A program made the translations under genes and the position numbers. 64,000 bases of DNA from Providencia alcalifaciens (GTDB lineage Bacteria; Pseudomonadota; Gammaproteobacteria; Enterobacterales; Enterobacteriaceae): assembly GCA_025961275.1 (NCBI GenBank), contig JAOQNJ010000001.1, forward strand, positions 579,353-643,352, read 5' to 3'. Below, in pieces: positions 48,347-60,854 of the stretch (its first letter is position 1; each line of letters starts with the position of its first letter). Under the pieces are notes generated by a model. The model was given only the letters and a program-made list of their open reading frames with translations. It ran no database searches and was not told the origin of the DNA.

Positions 48347-49352
48347 AGCTAAGTTCACCTCTAAGATTATTTTGCATTAATTCTCGAACATGTGCTTGAG
48401 TGTAATCTTGACTGAGTAAATAGTGTAATTTACTCAAAGCGGCTTCAAATGTCATATCAAATCCACTGATAACACCAGCTTCGGCAAGTGCATGGCCTGT
48501 TGCATACCCCTCCATATTGACTCGACCAGAAATACATTGTGTTAGATTGACCACAATAATGCCTTGGCTGGTTGCGTTATGAAGTATTTTCAATAATTCG
48601 GGTTGCTGTGGCGCATTTCCGACACCATAAGAACGCAAAATCAGTGCTTTTACTGGTTGTTGTAGAATATTACGGACAATATCGATAGAGAGGCCTGGAT
48701 ATAACATCACAACACCGATTGGCTGAGGAGTAATACGGTGAGTGATAAATTTACCAATCCCGACGGGTGCAGGGCAAGTATTGAACGTTCTGATATGAAT
48801 ACCTGCTTCCATTAGCGGGGGGCAGTTGGGGGAGCTAAATGCATCAAAACCATCCGCGTGGGCTTTTACAGTCCGATTACCCCGATACAATTTATTATTA
48901 AAAAATAGGCCGACTTCATTAATAGGATAATTGGCTGCAAGATATAACGCATTTAATAGATTCGTTTGGCCGTCAGATCGTAATGCTTCCAAGGGGATTT
49001 GTGACCCTGTCACAATAACCGGTTTTCTCAAGTTTTCTAACATAAACGACAAGGCAGATGTAGTATAAGCCATAGTGTCAGTACCATGTAAGATCACAAA
49101 ACCATCATAGTTATCGTAATTATCATTGATATCATCGGCAATATTTTGCCAATCTTCAGGAGTAATGTCGGAAGAGTCAATTAAAGGATGATGCTCTTTT
49201 ATTGTAAACTCAGGCATTTCAGGACGATGAAACTCAGGCATTTTAGCCAATTGGGACTGAAGGTGTCCGGATACGGGAATATATCCTTGCGCTGAGTGGC
49301 GCATACCAATGGTACCACCAGTATACACAACATAAATCGATTTCTTCTGCAT
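48333..49352 (-). CDS. ansA: L-asparaginase I, cytoplasmic
   Basis: AnsA hydrolyses L-asparagine to aspartate and ammonia. The 339-residue protein has both catalytic threonine motifs, TGGTIG (T14) and HGTDTMAY (T91, D92), and no signal peptide, marking it as the cytoplasmic type. Length equals E. coli AnsA (338). It is co-transcribed with pncA and downstream of sppA, as in E. coli. Confidence 0.96.
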   Translation of the reverse strand: MQKKSIYVVYTGGTIGMRHSAQGYIPVSGHLQSQLAKMPEFHRPEMPEFTIKEHHPLIDSSDITPEDWQNIADDINDNYDNYDGFVILHGTDTMAYTTSALSFMLENLRKPVIVTGSQIPLEALRSDGQTNLLNALYLAANYPINEVGLFFNNKLYRGNRTVKAHADGFDAFSSPNCPPLMEAGIHIRTFNTCPAPVGIGKFITHRITPQPIGVVMLYPGLSIDIVRNILQQPVKALILRSYGVGNAPQQPELLKILHNATSQGIIVVNLTQCISGRVNMEGYATGHALAEAGVISGFDMTFEAALSKLHYLLSQDYTQAHVRELMQNNLRGELSYADE

Positions 49353-49519
49353 TTGTTTACCTAGGGGATGTTGACCTTTGTTGCTATTATTACGGCAACT
49401 AAAGATTAAAAAGATTGCATGTAATTATTTAATGAATAACTCTAAATTAGCAATCCAAATTCTAAATAAAAAGCTACTGAGGGAAGTCCTATGGCGCAGA
49501 TTAAAAGCTATTTCGCTCA

Positions 49520-49610
49520 TTTTATTCTATGTCTAGAGGAGCTTGCCTGACCTAAAAGACTTTTAATTCGAATGGATATTAACCACCAAACTTTAGTAGC
49601 ATTCTATCTT
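49520..49610 (+). repeat. Dispersed intergenic repeat, copy C (partial)
   Basis: It has the left part TTTTATTCTATG and GAGCTTGCCT and the core ACTTTTAATTCGAATGGATA of the repeat, but lacks the central hairpin arm seen in copies A and B. Confidence 0.5.
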
Positions 49611-49833
49611 TTTATTGTTCATATTCTTAACAATAGTATTAATAAGCCTTGTTATCGTTTTATCTATTATAATATATAACAATTTTGACTTATTTAAAGG
49701 TGGTTATCTACGATTAAAGTGCTAATTATATAGCGGGAAAATTGAGTTATCAGTGGCATGGGTAGATAAATCCACTGCCAATGGCGGTTTTTATCATACT
49801 TTCAGTTGCTACTAATGGCGTATATAGATATTG

Positions 49834-49881
49834 AAAATAAAAAGACCCGAATAACATAGTTTATCTATGCTCATCGGGCCT
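49834..49881 (-). terminator. Terminator after sppA
   Basis: On the minus strand GGCCCGA, an inner CATAG/CTATG stem and TCGGGTC form a nested hairpin followed by TTTTTATTTT, about 40 bp past the sppA stop. Confidence 0.85.
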
Positions 49882-49922
49882 CTTTATCAGTACCATTCAC
49901 TATCTATAAGGAAGCTGAGGTA

Positions 49923-51779
49923 TCAATAAATTTCCGCACAATTCAAACAAAAGGCATAGCGACTCTGTGGATCATTCATCTTTAAGAAGAATTGAGCCTG
50001 CTGGCGGAGGTCTGTTGCAACTGATTGCGGTAAAAATACCTGTAAGACATCAGGTACAACAGCTTGAGCGCTGCTGCTTAACTCTAATATTAGCTGATCC
50101 ATAAACGTTAGTTCAGGTTGCATCCAATCTAATTCAACCTTATCAAGTTTAGCTAATTCAGCAGCTTTGTTGACTGCATCATCAAAATCACCAAGTTGAT
50201 CAACTAATCCGATTTTTTTCGCGTCACTACCTATCCATACACGCCCTTGCGCAATTTTATCAATCTCAGCAGGGGTCTTGTTACGCGATTTTGCAACTAA
50301 TCCAACAAAGGTTTTATAGCCATTTTCGATGGTGATTTGCATCATGTCGGAGAATTCAGGGCTGATACCTTTAGTGATAGACATATCAGCAAGTGGGGTT
50401 GTTGAAACACCATCCGTATAAACACCAACAGAGTCAAGTACGTTTTCAAAGGTGTTAATAACACCAAAGATACCAATAGAACCGGTTAATGTGCTTGGGC
50501 TAGCAATAATATAATCTGCTGGTGTTGATACCCAGTATCCGCCAGATGCAGCCATACCACCCATCGAAACGACAATAGGCTTACCTGCTGCACGTGCAGA
50601 AGCTAATTCATTACGGATGAGATCAGAAGCGGTTACACTCCCACCAGGGCTATTTACACGTAATATGATAGCTTTAATGTCATCGTTAAGGCGAGCTTCA
50701 CGAACTTGAGCTGAGATGAGGTCACTACCAGCAATACCGGGTGCTTGCGGACCATCCATTATGGCACCTTGTACAACAATTACCGCGATATTACCTGCCG
50801 TCTCAGTTCCTGAGTTTGTTAGCTTGCTTGAATAATCATAAATGCTAATATAATTAAAATGTTTCTCAGCTTCATTCCAACCAAAATGCTTTTTTAGTAC
50901 ATCTTCGGCTTGCTCACGCGTGTAAACCTTATCAACCAATTTCTGATTTAACGCATACTGTGCACTATCACCACCCGCTGCACGCAACTTGGTAAGCAAG
51001 GTCGATGTACCAGGGAATACACCTTCTACAGTTGTTTGGCGATTTTTAGCCAATGTATCTAGATAGTTATTCCATAGCGTCCCTAACCATTGCTTACTTG
51101 CTTCACGCGCTTCAGGTGACATATTGTCACGCATCAATGGTTCTACTGCAGATTTATAAGTACCCACACGAAAAATATGGCTGCTAACTTTGAGCTTTTC
51201 TAAGAGGGTTTTATAGTAGAGAGTATTTGTTGAAAAACCGCGGATCCCCACCATCCCTTGAGGCGAAAGAAATATATTATCCGCATAGCTTGCTAAATAA
51301 TATTGACCCTGAGTAAAACTGTCGCCTACTGCATAGATAGGTTTACCTGACGCTTTAAATTCGGTGATAGCTTTACCAATGAAATTAAGAGAAGGTTGAT
51401 CTGCTTCAACAAGGTTGTCTAAACGGAGCACCATACCCGTTATGCGGTCATCAGTTGCTGCACTGCGAATAGTATCGACAATATCAAACAGTGAGTTTTC
51501 CTGCATGCGATTATTGGATGACCCTAACAACTCACGACTCATTCGACCAAGAGGATCAGGCGATGAAACTTGGTCGACAATAACACCCTGCAAATCAACA
51601 TAAAGTGCACCAAAATAATTTTGGTCAGGTTTAGAATCGGATTGATAGAGGACCATCGAACCAATAACTAAAAAGCACAATACAAGAAAAATGGTATTGA
51701 AAACCAGTTCCCGAATAAAATTTAGTATTCGCCAGCTAAACTTAAATACAGTGGCGATAATCTCCCATATTTGACGCAT
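49923..51779 (-). CDS. sppA: Signal peptide peptidase SppA (67K)
   Basis: SppA (protease IV) is an inner-membrane serine protease that degrades cleaved signal peptides. The 618-residue protein has one N-terminal membrane helix (about 26-45) and two tandem S49 domains. The catalytic dyad is K209 (RVGTYKSAVEP) in the N-terminal half and S412 (GGMAASGGYW) in the C-terminal half. Length equals E. coli SppA. It is divergent from ydjA. Confidence 0.95.
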   Translation of the reverse strand: MRQIWEIIATVFKFSWRILNFIRELVFNTIFLVLCFLVIGSMVLYQSDSKPDQNYFGALYVDLQGVIVDQVSSPDPLGRMSRELLGSSNNRMQENSLFDIVDTIRSAATDDRITGMVLRLDNLVEADQPSLNFIGKAITEFKASGKPIYAVGDSFTQGQYYLASYADNIFLSPQGMVGIRGFSTNTLYYKTLLEKLKVSSHIFRVGTYKSAVEPLMRDNMSPEAREASKQWLGTLWNNYLDTLAKNRQTTVEGVFPGTSTLLTKLRAAGGDSAQYALNQKLVDKVYTREQAEDVLKKHFGWNEAEKHFNYISIYDYSSKLTNSGTETAGNIAVIVVQGAIMDGPQAPGIAGSDLISAQVREARLNDDIKAIILRVNSPGGSVTASDLIRNELASARAAGKPIVVSMGGMAASGGYWVSTPADYIIASPSTLTGSIGIFGVINTFENVLDSVGVYTDGVSTTPLADMSITKGISPEFSDMMQITIENGYKTFVGLVAKSRNKTPAEIDKIAQGRVWIGSDAKKIGLVDQLGDFDDAVNKAAELAKLDKVELDWMQPELTFMDQLILELSSSAQAVVPDVLQVFLPQSVATDLRQQAQFFLKMNDPQSRYAFCLNCAEIY

Positions 51780-52103
51780 AATCTCTCCGAGACACGAATT
51801 TGCACTTCTATCTTAATGAAATAAAAACAGTTGTCTGCTAATGAATTGCATTTTTATTCATAACAAACCTGTTAAGAGCGTTGTACAATGTCGTGATTAT
51901 ATTTTTCAATACATACAAATGATATAATTCAATTAATTAATTAATTTATTTAACCATAGTTCAGTTAGCTAAGAAGATAGAGATAAATCTAACTAAGCAA
52001 ATTTACAATCACAACCCCTAAGTGGATGTGTTCATAAACAGCATGGTTATAATTACTTGTTTGAATGACTATTATATCAGTTTACTCTGAATCGGAGATG
52101 AAT
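51780..52103. other. sppA-ydjA divergent promoter region
   Basis: 324 bp of AT-rich DNA between divergent starts. It must hold both promoters; neither was strong enough to call and no other feature was seen. Confidence 0.4.
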
Positions 52104-52655
52104 ATGGATGCTTTAACCCTTTTATTGACCCGTCGTTCAGCTTCACGGCTAACAACACCAGCACCTGAGCAAGATGAGTTACAAAATATTCTGGCGGCAG
52201 GTATGCGAGCTCCCGATCACGGTGCTTTGCGCCCATGGCATTTTGTTGTTATGCAAGATCAAGGGTTAAACCGCTTTAGTCAGTTACTTGAAAAAGCGGC
52301 AAAAGAAGGTAAGTTGGGCGCTGAAGTTGAAGAAAAAGCACGTAACGCACCATTTAGAGCTCCGTTAATTATCACGGTTATCGCTAAAACTCAAAATCAT
52401 CCAAAGGTTCCTGAGTGGGAACAAATTATTGCAGCTGGTTGCGCAGTTCAAGCGATGCAAATGGCGGCGGTTGCACAAGGTTATAGTGGCATCTGGCGTT
52501 CAGGTTCTTGGGCCGAAGATACGATTGTTCGCGAAGGTTTAGGTTGTGCGCCAACTGACCACATTGTTGGTTTCCTGTATTTAGGTACTCCTGAACTAAA
52601 AGCACCGACTAAAGTACAGATCCCAGATATGCAAAATTTTGTATCTCACTTTTAG
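52104..52655 (+). CDS. ydjA: Nitroreductase family protein YdjA
   Basis: YdjA is a small FMN-dependent NAD(P)H oxidoreductase; its natural substrate is not established. The 183-residue protein has the nitroreductase fold with RRSASRL near the start and [18 protein letters not shown] as the FMN-binding region. Length equals E. coli YdjA. The ATG at 52104 follows GGAG by 6 nt. The selD start lies 7 bp after its stop, giving a ydjA-selD-topB operon. Confidence 0.94.
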   Translation: MDALTLLLTRRSASRLTTPAPEQDELQNILAAGMRAPDHGALRPWHFVVMQDQGLNRFSQLLEKAAKEGKLGAEVEEKARNAPFRAPLIITVIAKTQNHPKVPEWEQIIAAGCAVQAMQMAAVAQGYSGIWRSGSWAEDTIVREGLGCAPTDHIVGFLYLGTPELKAPTKVQIPDMQNFVSHF

Positions 52656-52662
52656 AGGCTTG

Positions 52663-53709
52663 ATGACAATGGATAAAATTAGACTTACGCAGTATAGTCA
52701 TGCCGCAGGTTGCGGCTGCAAAATTGCCCCGAAAGTTTTGGAACAAATACTTCACACTGAGCAAGCCAAGTTTCAAGATCCTCATTTATTAGTAGGTAAT
52801 GAAACTAAAGATGATGCCGCAGTGTATGACTTAGGAAATGGTATTGGCATCATCAGTACAACCGATTTTTTTATGCCAATCGTTGACTCTCCTTATGAAT
52901 TTGGGCGAATTGCTGCAACAAACGCAATCAGTGATATTTTTGCGATGGGTGGTAAGCCTATTATGGCGATTGCTATTTTAGGTTGGCCGATTGCAAAATT
53001 ACCGCCTGAGGTTGCAAGAGAAGTTATCGATGGTGGTCGTGCTGCTTGTGCTGATGCTGGAATATCTTTAGCCGGAGGTCATTCAATTGATGCTCCAGAA
53101 CCTATTTTTGGTTTAGCAGTGACGGGTGTGGTTAATACCGAGTTTGTGAAGAAAAATAGCGCAGCAATTGCAAATTGCGAACTGTTTCTAACCAAACCAC
53201 TGGGAATAGGGGTATTAACGACTGCTGAAAAAAAAGGTGTTCTAGCAGCTGAGCATCAAAATCTTGCAACAGAAACAATGTGTCAGTTGAATAAATTAGG
53301 TGCTGTTGTTGCTCCATTAGAAGGTGTAACAGCCATGACTGATGTTACAGGATTTGGTTTGCTTGGTCATTTAAGTGAGATTTGCCAAGGTTCTGGCGTT
53401 CGTGCTGAAATTCGTTTTAGTCAAATTCCAAAATTAGATAATGTTGAGAGTTATATTGAAGCTGGCTGTGTACCAGGTGGAACGCAACGTAATTTTGATA
53501 GTTATGGGCATCTTATCGGTCCAATGACCGATGCTCAACGTAACTTGTTATGTGATCCTCAAACATCAGGTGGATTATTAATAGCAGTAGAACCTTCTGA
53601 GATAGCCAAAATTAAAGAGATTGCACAGCAGCAAGGTGTTTTGTTACAGTCTATCGGTAAATTATTACCCCATCGGGACAATGTACCTTTAATTGAAGTG
53701 ATAGATTAA
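52663..53709 (+). CDS. selD: Selenide, water dikinase (selenophosphate synthase)
   Basis: SelD makes selenophosphate from selenide and ATP, the selenium donor for selenocysteine and for selenouridine in tRNA. Starting at 52663 the protein (348 residues) has the essential C17 and K20 (GCGCK), as in E. coli, with Cys and not Sec at the catalytic position. The ATP-binding segments [13 protein letters not shown] and [12 protein letters not shown] are present. An ATG at 52669 has better ribosome-site spacing, so the start is uncertain by two codons. It is 3 bp from topB. Confidence 0.95.
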   Translation: MTMDKIRLTQYSHAAGCGCKIAPKVLEQILHTEQAKFQDPHLLVGNETKDDAAVYDLGNGIGIISTTDFFMPIVDSPYEFGRIAATNAISDIFAMGGKPIMAIAILGWPIAKLPPEVAREVIDGGRAACADAGISLAGGHSIDAPEPIFGLAVTGVVNTEFVKKNSAAIANCELFLTKPLGIGVLTTAEKKGVLAAEHQNLATETMCQLNKLGAVVAPLEGVTAMTDVTGFGLLGHLSEICQGSGVRAEIRFSQIPKLDNVESYIEAGCVPGGTQRNFDSYGHLIGPMTDAQRNLLCDPQTSGGLLIAVEPSEIAKIKEIAQQQGVLLQSIGKLLPHRDNVPLIEVID

Positions 53710-53712
53710 TTC

Positions 53713-55641
53713 ATGCGTTTGTTTATTGCGGAAAAGCCTAGCCTTGCGCGGGCAATTGCGGATGTACTTCCTAAACCTCATAAGCGAGGAGACGGTTTTA
53801 TCCAGTGTGGTGACGATCAAATGGTCACTTGGTGTATAGGTCATTTATTGGAGCAAGCTGAACCAGATGCTTATGAACCGCGTTATGCGCGCTGGAATTT
53901 ACAAGATTTGCCAATTATTCCAGAAAAGTGGCTATTAAAACCGCGCTCCTCAGTAACCAAACAGCTTAAAACGATCGGTATCCTTCTAAAGCAGGCGACT
54001 GTGGTTGTTCATGCTGGTGACCCTGATAGAGAGGGGCAATTGTTGGTAGATGAGGTATTGGATTACTTGGATCTTGCTGGCGAGAAAAGAAAGCAAGTCA
54101 AGCGTTGTTTAATCAATGACCTCAATCCACAAGCCGTTGAAAGAGCAATTGATAGGTTACGCGAAAACCGCGAATTTATTCCGTTATGTGTTTCAGCTCT
54201 GGCGCGGGCTAGAGCTGATTGGTTGTATGGTATCAATATGACCAGAGCATATACTTTGCTTGGACAACGCGGTGGTTACCAAGGTGTACTATCCGTAGGG
54301 CGTGTACAAACGCCTGTGCTCGGGCTAGTTGTTCGTCGCGATGAAGATATTGAAAATTTTGTCCCGAAAGATTATTTCGATGTTAGAGCGCACATTGTTA
54401 CTCCCCAAGATGAGCGGTTTGTCGCTATATGGCAGCCGAGTGAATCTTGTGCTGATTATCAAGATGAAGAAGGGCGTTTGTACCATCGGCCTTTAGCAGA
54501 TCATGTTGTATCGCGTATTACCGGCAAACCAGCTTTTGTTACGCAGTATCAAGATAAACGTGAATCTGAAATAGCGCCTTTACCATTTTCACTTTCTGCA
54601 TTGCAGATTGAAGCATCAAAGAAATATGCTTTGAGCGCACAAGAGATTTTAGATATCTGCCAGCGTTTGTATGAAACTCATAAGCTGATTACTTACCCAC
54701 GTTCAGATAGCCGTTATTTGCCTGATGAACATTTCGCAGGCCGTCATTCAGTGCTAAATGCAATATCTGTCCATCAGCCTGAATTAACAAAATTTGAACT
54801 ACCGGAACTCGATAAAAAAAATCGCTGTTGGGATGATAAAAAAGTTGATGCTCACCATGCTATCATTCCAACGGCGAAAGCCGTATCAGTTAGACTCACT
54901 GAAGATGAAGCTAATGTTTATCAACTAATTGCGCGGCAATATATTATCCAATTTATGTCGGATGCAGTGTACCGTAAATGTACTATCGACCTTGAAATTG
55001 AGAATGGTAAATTTACAGCTAAAGCGCGTTTTTTAGCGGAAGCAGGCTGGCGTGTAGTATTGGGTAGTAAAGAACGTGATGCTGAAAATGATGGTACCCC
55101 GTTACCAATTGTGACTAAAGGGGATGAACTATTGTGTGAGAAGGGGGAGGTTATTGAAAAACAGACTCAACCTCCAAGGCCTTTTACAGATGCAACGTTG
55201 TTATCTGCAATGACGGGAATTGCTCGATTCGTGCAAGATAAAGCCTTAAAAAAAGTATTGCGAGAAACGGATGGTTTAGGAACGGAAGCAACGCGAGCGG
55301 GTATCATTGATTTATTATTTAAACGTCAGTTTTTATTTAAAAAAGGCCGTTATATTCATTCTTCACCCGCCGGCAGAGCATTAATTCATGTACTTCCAGA
55401 TATGGCGACATTACCGGATATGACTGCGCATTGGGAGTCTATTCTGACTCAAATTAGTGAGAAGCAAACTCGCTACGATGATTTCATGAATCCATTGAGT
55501 TCAACACTGAGCCAGCTGATACATCAAGCACGCCAGTTTACGAATCTCAAGGCTTTTCGCGAGCTGCCTCCAGTGACCAAAAGCAAAGGTAGTAAAAAAT
55601 CAGCTAAGCCAGCAAAAAAATCGAAAAAGGGTGATGAATGA
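53713..55641 (+). CDS. topB: DNA topoisomerase III
   Basis: TopB is a type IA topoisomerase that separates linked daughter chromosomes and plasmids through single-strand passage. The 642-residue protein has the N-terminal Toprim domain with DPDREG at 103-108, the catalytic Y328 in [12 protein letters not shown], and a basic Lys-rich tail ([16 protein letters not shown]) that should bind DNA. Length is close to E. coli TopB (653). It is the last gene of the ydjA-selD-topB operon. Confidence 0.96.
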   Translation: MRLFIAEKPSLARAIADVLPKPHKRGDGFIQCGDDQMVTWCIGHLLEQAEPDAYEPRYARWNLQDLPIIPEKWLLKPRSSVTKQLKTIGILLKQATVVVHAGDPDREGQLLVDEVLDYLDLAGEKRKQVKRCLINDLNPQAVERAIDRLRENREFIPLCVSALARARADWLYGINMTRAYTLLGQRGGYQGVLSVGRVQTPVLGLVVRRDEDIENFVPKDYFDVRAHIVTPQDERFVAIWQPSESCADYQDEEGRLYHRPLADHVVSRITGKPAFVTQYQDKRESEIAPLPFSLSALQIEASKKYALSAQEILDICQRLYETHKLITYPRSDSRYLPDEHFAGRHSVLNAISVHQPELTKFELPELDKKNRCWDDKKVDAHHAIIPTAKAVSVRLTEDEANVYQLIARQYIIQFMSDAVYRKCTIDLEIENGKFTAKARFLAEAGWRVVLGSKERDAENDGTPLPIVTKGDELLCEKGEVIEKQTQPPRPFTDATLLSAMTGIARFVQDKALKKVLRETDGLGTEATRAGIIDLLFKRQFLFKKGRYIHSSPAGRALIHVLPDMATLPDMTAHWESILTQISEKQTRYDDFMNPLSSTLSQLIHQARQFTNLKAFRELPPVTKSKGSKKSAKPAKKSKKGDE

Positions 55642-55785
55642 TTAAACTATTATTCACTAATTATAACAAAGTAAAGGAATTAAGAGCTGAGAATATATGC
55701 TCTCATTATAGTCTAAATTAGAGTGCGCAATTGTCGTTATACAGCTCTAATGGCACTAATATAGTTCGATTTTCGTATTTTTATG

Positions 55786-55820
55786 AAGCAACGTGACAAG
55801 CCACGTTGCTTTATTTTTTA
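55786..55820 (+). terminator. Terminator after topB
   Basis: AAGCAACGTG and CACGTTGCTT form a 10-bp perfect stem with a 6-nt loop followed by TTATTTTTT. It is about 145 bp past the topB stop and faces xthA. Confidence 0.85.
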
Positions 55821-55878
55821 CATAATCAATGGGAATAATAAAATATTCGCCATACAGGCTAACTTGCTGAGCTGATGA

Positions 55879-56691
55879 CTATTTGGTTAAATCAAATTCA
55901 GCCCAAATTGGTGCATGGTCAGATGGTTTCTCCATGCTACGTATATCGTAATCAATACCTGTTGCTAAACAGCGGTTAGAAAGAGTTTTAGAGGCTAAGA
56001 GTAAATCGATACGCAGGCCACGATTGTCATCAAATCCTTTTGAACGATAGTCAAACCATGAATAACAATCAGAGACATCAGGGTTCATTGCACGATAAGT
56101 ATCGACTAATCCCCAGTTCAATAGTGTTTCTAACCATTCACGTTCTTCAGGTAAAAATGAGCATTTACCCATTTTCAACCAACGTTTACGATTAACCTCA
56201 CCAATCCCAATATCGAGATCAGTATGACTAATATTCATATCACCCATAATCAGTAACTGAGATTCAGGTGTCTGTGTTGATATAATATAATTCTGTAAAT
56301 CACGATAAAATTTCTCTTTAGCTGGAAATTTTGTTGGGTGGTCACGGCTTTCACCTTGTGGGAAGTAACCATTTACTATTGTTAATAAGCCATTGTTGGT
56401 TTCAATATCAGCCATGATAATTCGACGCTGGGCATCATCATCATCTGTAGGAAAGCCTTTACGAACAGCAACAGGTTTATTTTTTGTCAGTAGTGCAACG
56501 CCATAGTGTGCTTTTTGTCCGTGATAGAATACATGATAGCCCAGTTTGCTGACTTCATCATAAGGGAACATATCATCATGAACCTTAGTCTCCTGCAGAC
56601 CTATCACTTCTGGTTGATGCTTATCAATGATAGCAGCCAACTGGTGTGGGCGAGCTCTGAGTCCATTTATGTTGAAAGAGATAAATTTCAT
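55879..56691 (-). CDS. xthA: Exonuclease III
   Basis: XthA is the main apurinic/apyrimidinic endonuclease and 3'-5' exonuclease in base excision repair. The 270-residue protein has the Mg2+-binding E34 (GLQETKV), the catalytic [10 protein letters not shown] with Asp and Asn, and the C-terminal [10 protein letters not shown] with Asp and His. Length is near E. coli XthA (268). It faces topB across the terminator. Confidence 0.97.
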   Translation of the reverse strand: MKFISFNINGLRARPHQLAAIIDKHQPEVIGLQETKVHDDMFPYDEVSKLGYHVFYHGQKAHYGVALLTKNKPVAVRKGFPTDDDDAQRRIIMADIETNNGLLTIVNGYFPQGESRDHPTKFPAKEKFYRDLQNYIISTQTPESQLLIMGDMNISHTDLDIGIGEVNRKRWLKMGKCSFLPEEREWLETLLNWGLVDTYRAMNPDVSDCYSWFDYRSKGFDDNRGLRIDLLLASKTLSNRCLATGIDYDIRSMEKPSDHAPIWAEFDLTK

Positions 56692-57141
56692 GATCTTTTA
56701 TCACCTGTAGTTATTTTTATGGATTGCCAGATTCTAACAGATGATGAATTGACTGTAACTATTAAATAACTATTTCAGTGGTAATTTAATTATCTAAAAT
56801 AAATGTTCCTATATTTAATGTTGATATTATAATTTTAAAATTGAATGAGATTATTAGTTATACAATTAATGAAAAATATGTTCGTCTATTTCCAATTGGT
56901 GATTTATATTTAATATGATTTAATAGTCAACCCATAAAAAATAATGAAATGAAACAGTATAATATATTGCTTTGCCTTGTTGGAAATTATAAAAATACTT
57001 TTATGAAATATTGTTACTTATTCAATGAAACATTAAATTGAATTTTTCATTTGAGATGTCAAGTAATGGGCTATTCAACGTGGTGTTTTAATAGCAGTTA
57101 CGTGAATTATACGCGTTAATAAACGGAATGGGGTCATAGAT
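56692..57141. other. xthA to LysR-gene intergenic region
   Basis: 450 bp of very AT-rich DNA without a gene. The xthA promoter lies at the left and that of the LysR-type gene at the right, neither resolved. The composition suits H-NS silencing of horizontally acquired DNA. Confidence 0.4.
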
Positions 57142-58104
<963 letters not shown>

Positions 58105-58123
58105 GTTGCCGTATTCGTTGGCA

Positions 58124-58160
58124 GCGGCGGCATAATATCAAATGACGCGCCGCTGTAAAG
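58124..58160 (-). promoter_or_regulatory. tRNA-Tyr promoter with GC-rich discriminator
   Basis: On the minus strand TTTACA (58159-58154), a 16-bp spacer GCGGCGCGTCATTTGA, then TATTAT (58137-58132) followed by GCCGCCGC. The -35, spacer and GC-rich discriminator are nearly those of the stringently controlled E. coli tyrT promoter. Confidence 0.85.
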
Positions 58161-58232
58161 TATTAATTTTTAAAAAATGTTTAAGTGCTGTTTTTTTGTG
58201 CTTAATGAATGCTTAAGCAGCAAATATCAATA

Positions 58233-59081
58233 TTACAGGATGATAGTCCGATTCCCGTAAACAAAAACACGTTGGGCTAAAACCCAAAAAAGTGCATGAC
58301 TGAGCACATTTTTTTCGACATCACGGCCTGCTCGCATCATATCGTCTGCTGTGAAGGTATGGTCTATATTAATTACGTTTTGCGTAATAATTGGTCCTTC
58401 ATCAAGACTATCATTAACAAAGTGAGCCGTAGCGCCGATGATCTTAACGCCCCGTTCATATGCCTGATGGTATGGACGGGCACCAATGAATGCTGGTAAG
58501 AATGAATGGTGAATATTAATAATTTGATTCGGGTAACGCTGAACGAATGCAGGGGTAAGAACACGCATATATTTTGCAAGCACGACATAGTCAGGTTGAT
58601 ATAGGTCAATCTGTGCTGTCATTTTTTCATCATGTTGTTCTCTAGTCAGACCTTCATGACTAATATGATGGAAAGGGATGCCAAATTGTTCGACGAGGTT
58701 CTTCAACGTATCATGGTTACCAATAACAGCGGCAATTTCTACGTCTAAACCATCGTATGCGCTTTTCATGAGCAGATCACCTAAGCAGTGAGCCTCTTTT
58801 GTCACCATTACCACAATACGGCGGCGGCCTGAGGAGTTTAATTCACGCTGAGATCCGATTGGTAAGGCGTCATCGAGATCTGCAAGTAAGGTTTCATCAT
58901 TAAAAATCCCTTCAAGTTCAGTTCTCATAAAGAAACGGCCAGTACGATGATCAACAAATTCATTATTTTGGACAATATTGAGTTGATGTTTGTAACAAAT
59001 ATTGGTGATTTTTGCGATTAATCCTTTAGCATCTGGGCAGATAGTGCGGAGGATTTTTTTCTGTACATTTTTTTGTTGCAT
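58233..59081 (-). CDS. purU: Formyltetrahydrofolate deformylase
   Basis: PurU hydrolyses 10-formyltetrahydrofolate to formate and tetrahydrofolate, balancing one-carbon pools and feeding PurT. The 282-residue protein has an N-terminal ACT regulatory domain (about 8-85) and a C-terminal formyltransferase-like domain with NIHHSFLPAFIGARPYHQAY and the catalytic Asp in LDEGPIITQ. It lies between tRNA-Tyr and ychJ as in E. coli. Confidence 0.96.
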   Translation of the reverse strand: MQQKNVQKKILRTICPDAKGLIAKITNICYKHQLNIVQNNEFVDHRTGRFFMRTELEGIFNDETLLADLDDALPIGSQRELNSSGRRRIVVMVTKEAHCLGDLLMKSAYDGLDVEIAAVIGNHDTLKNLVEQFGIPFHHISHEGLTREQHDEKMTAQIDLYQPDYVVLAKYMRVLTPAFVQRYPNQIINIHHSFLPAFIGARPYHQAYERGVKIIGATAHFVNDSLDEGPIITQNVINIDHTFTADDMMRAGRDVEKNVLSHALFWVLAQRVFVYGNRTIIL

Positions 59082-59169
59082 GAAACTGTCTGATCCTTAA
59101 CTAACAAAAGCCTATAAATAGGCAAGCGATACATTGTGCATTTCCGTTATAGTGGGTAAAACATAATCG

Positions 59170-59649
59170 CTAACTATTGTTACAGCATTTTTTAAACTTC
59201 TTGCCGGAACCACATGGACACAGATCATTTCGACCTGTTTTAGGTGTGATACCATCTATGTAATACCAACGCTTTTCAAGGCGAAGAAAACGGGAACGTT
59301 CATGAATAAGCTGTTTATGATCAGCTTTTTCATCAATAAAGCAAGTTGAAAATTCGACATACCCTTCCTCCTTATTTTTTGCATAAGAAGAACTAATAAC
59401 ACGAAGTGAGATCCATTTTGTTTGTGTGAAATTATTAAGTAGTTCTTCTCGCCAATCTTGAGCATTGCAATCAGGATGCCATGTTGCGATAAGATAATCG
59501 GCATTTTGTGTGACGTAGGCACTATACCGGGAACGCATAAGCTGTTCTGGTGTTTGAGGAATGGCTTGATAACTTAGATATGGGTGACAGCACCCATCGA
59601 AGGGTTGATGATTACCACAAAAACAAGAATTGTTTAGGGATTGTTCCAT
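59170..59649 (-). CDS. ychJ: YchJ family protein with SEC-C motif
   Basis: A 159-residue protein of the UPF0225 family with zinc-binding cysteines at both ends: [13 protein letters not shown] at the N-terminus and a SEC-C motif ([17 protein letters not shown]) at the C-terminus. The middle (NTF2-like SnoaL fold) has RSRYSAYV. Its function is not known; SEC-C motifs often bind zinc and nucleic acid or protein partners. Order purU-ychJ-rssB is as in E. coli, without rssA. Confidence 0.93.
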   Translation of the reverse strand: MEQSLNNSCFCGNHQPFDGCCHPYLSYQAIPQTPEQLMRSRYSAYVTQNADYLIATWHPDCNAQDWREELLNNFTQTKWISLRVISSSYAKNKEEGYVEFSTCFIDEKADHKQLIHERSRFLRLEKRWYYIDGITPKTGRNDLCPCGSGKKFKKCCNNS

Positions 59650-59787
59650 CTTTTTCTCTATAAAAATAAGTATTAATTACAAAAATAACTATACTTTAAA
59701 AATGAAAGTAAAATCATTTTGTCATATGAATAATAGTATTGATAGTAATTATCAGGTTATCGCTACAACGCAACAAGTAGGTTAAAT

Positions 59788-60798
59788 ATGAAAAATAAAA
59801 AGATACTCATTGTTGAAGATGAAAAAATTTTTCGTTCAATGCTAGAAGGGTACTTACAATCACAAGGGATGCAAGTTCTTGTCGCAGATAATGGGCAGAG
59901 TGCTTTAGTAAGGCTAACCGTTGAGAATCTCAAACCTGATGTTATTTTATGTGACCTTAATATGCCAGTCATGAATGGTGAAGTATTTATGGAGCAACTT
60001 GTTGCGAACAATATCAACATTCCTGTTATCGTTATATCGGCAACAACTGATTTTACTCAATTTGACCGAATGTTTAGGTTAGGGGCAAAAGATGCTTTAG
60101 TAAAACCTATTAAAAACTTAGATGAATTGAAAGTGGCTATACATGCAAATTTATATCCAGAACAATATGACATAGAGACATTGATTCATCAGGAAATACA
60201 GCATGTTTCGCCTCTGTTAGATTATGAAAATTTGGACATCTCGTCAGTATTGAAGCAACTACAACCTCCTGTAAATCAAAGTATCAATGGATATCGAGTT
60301 AATTATCGACAATTAAATGAGATTAATCGATTTGGACTGGTTCTTGATTTAGCCCCAATATCAGAATTTCAAATTGGTTTTTACTGTATTGATATAGAAC
60401 GTTCACCACGAGAAGGGATCATGGCCGCTTTTTTGATTAGAGTGGTATTCAATAATCTATTAAAGAATGCAGTGAGTTTTCCTGATAAAAAGCTACCTAA
60501 TATTGATAAAATAATTAATCAAATAAATTATTTATTAGAGGATTCTGGTTTTTCAGGACAATATCCGATATTACTTGGCTATTTTAATACACGCAATAAA
60601 GCCATTATTTTAGCAAGTGCTGGGCTTGGGGCCGAGGTTTCAACAGAAAATTCACAATATAGCTTATCAAGAAGTATTCCATTAGGCATTTTAAAGCATC
60701 ATCCCTCAAATCACCTCGATATTAGAGGAACATACTGGCAATGTCGAATTTGGAATGGATATCAAAATATAAAATTGATGTTTAACCCCGAAGCTTAA
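59788..60798 (+). CDS. rssB: Two-component response regulator RssB (SprE)
   Basis: RssB delivers the stress sigma factor RpoS to ClpXP for degradation and so sets its level. The 336-residue protein has an N-terminal receiver domain (about 4-120) with phospho-Asp D56 (CDLNMP), Thr/Ser in SATTD and the conserved Lys in VKPIKNL, and a C-terminal inactive PP2C-like domain. Length equals E. coli RssB (337). SdsR, in this window, is one of the RNAs that RpoS turns on. Confidence 0.93.
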   Translation: MKNKKILIVEDEKIFRSMLEGYLQSQGMQVLVADNGQSALVRLTVENLKPDVILCDLNMPVMNGEVFMEQLVANNINIPVIVISATTDFTQFDRMFRLGAKDALVKPIKNLDELKVAIHANLYPEQYDIETLIHQEIQHVSPLLDYENLDISSVLKQLQPPVNQSINGYRVNYRQLNEINRFGLVLDLAPISEFQIGFYCIDIERSPREGIMAAFLIRVVFNNLLKNAVSFPDKKLPNIDKIINQINYLLEDSGFSGQYPILLGYFNTRNKAIILASAGLGAEVSTENSQYSLSRSIPLGILKHHPSNHLDIRGTYWQCRIWNGYQNIKLMFNPEA

Positions 60799-60854
60799 AT
60801 AATGTTTAAATTTAATCTGTTAAACGTAATAAATTAGGCTAATTTAGGGGGAGT

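Larger units (their letters stand above)
49353..49922. other. sppA-ansA intergenic region
   Basis: 570 bp with no gene. It holds the sppA terminator near the right end and copy C of the dispersed repeat in the middle. The part closest to ansA should contain its promoter or leader; none was resolved. Confidence 0.4.
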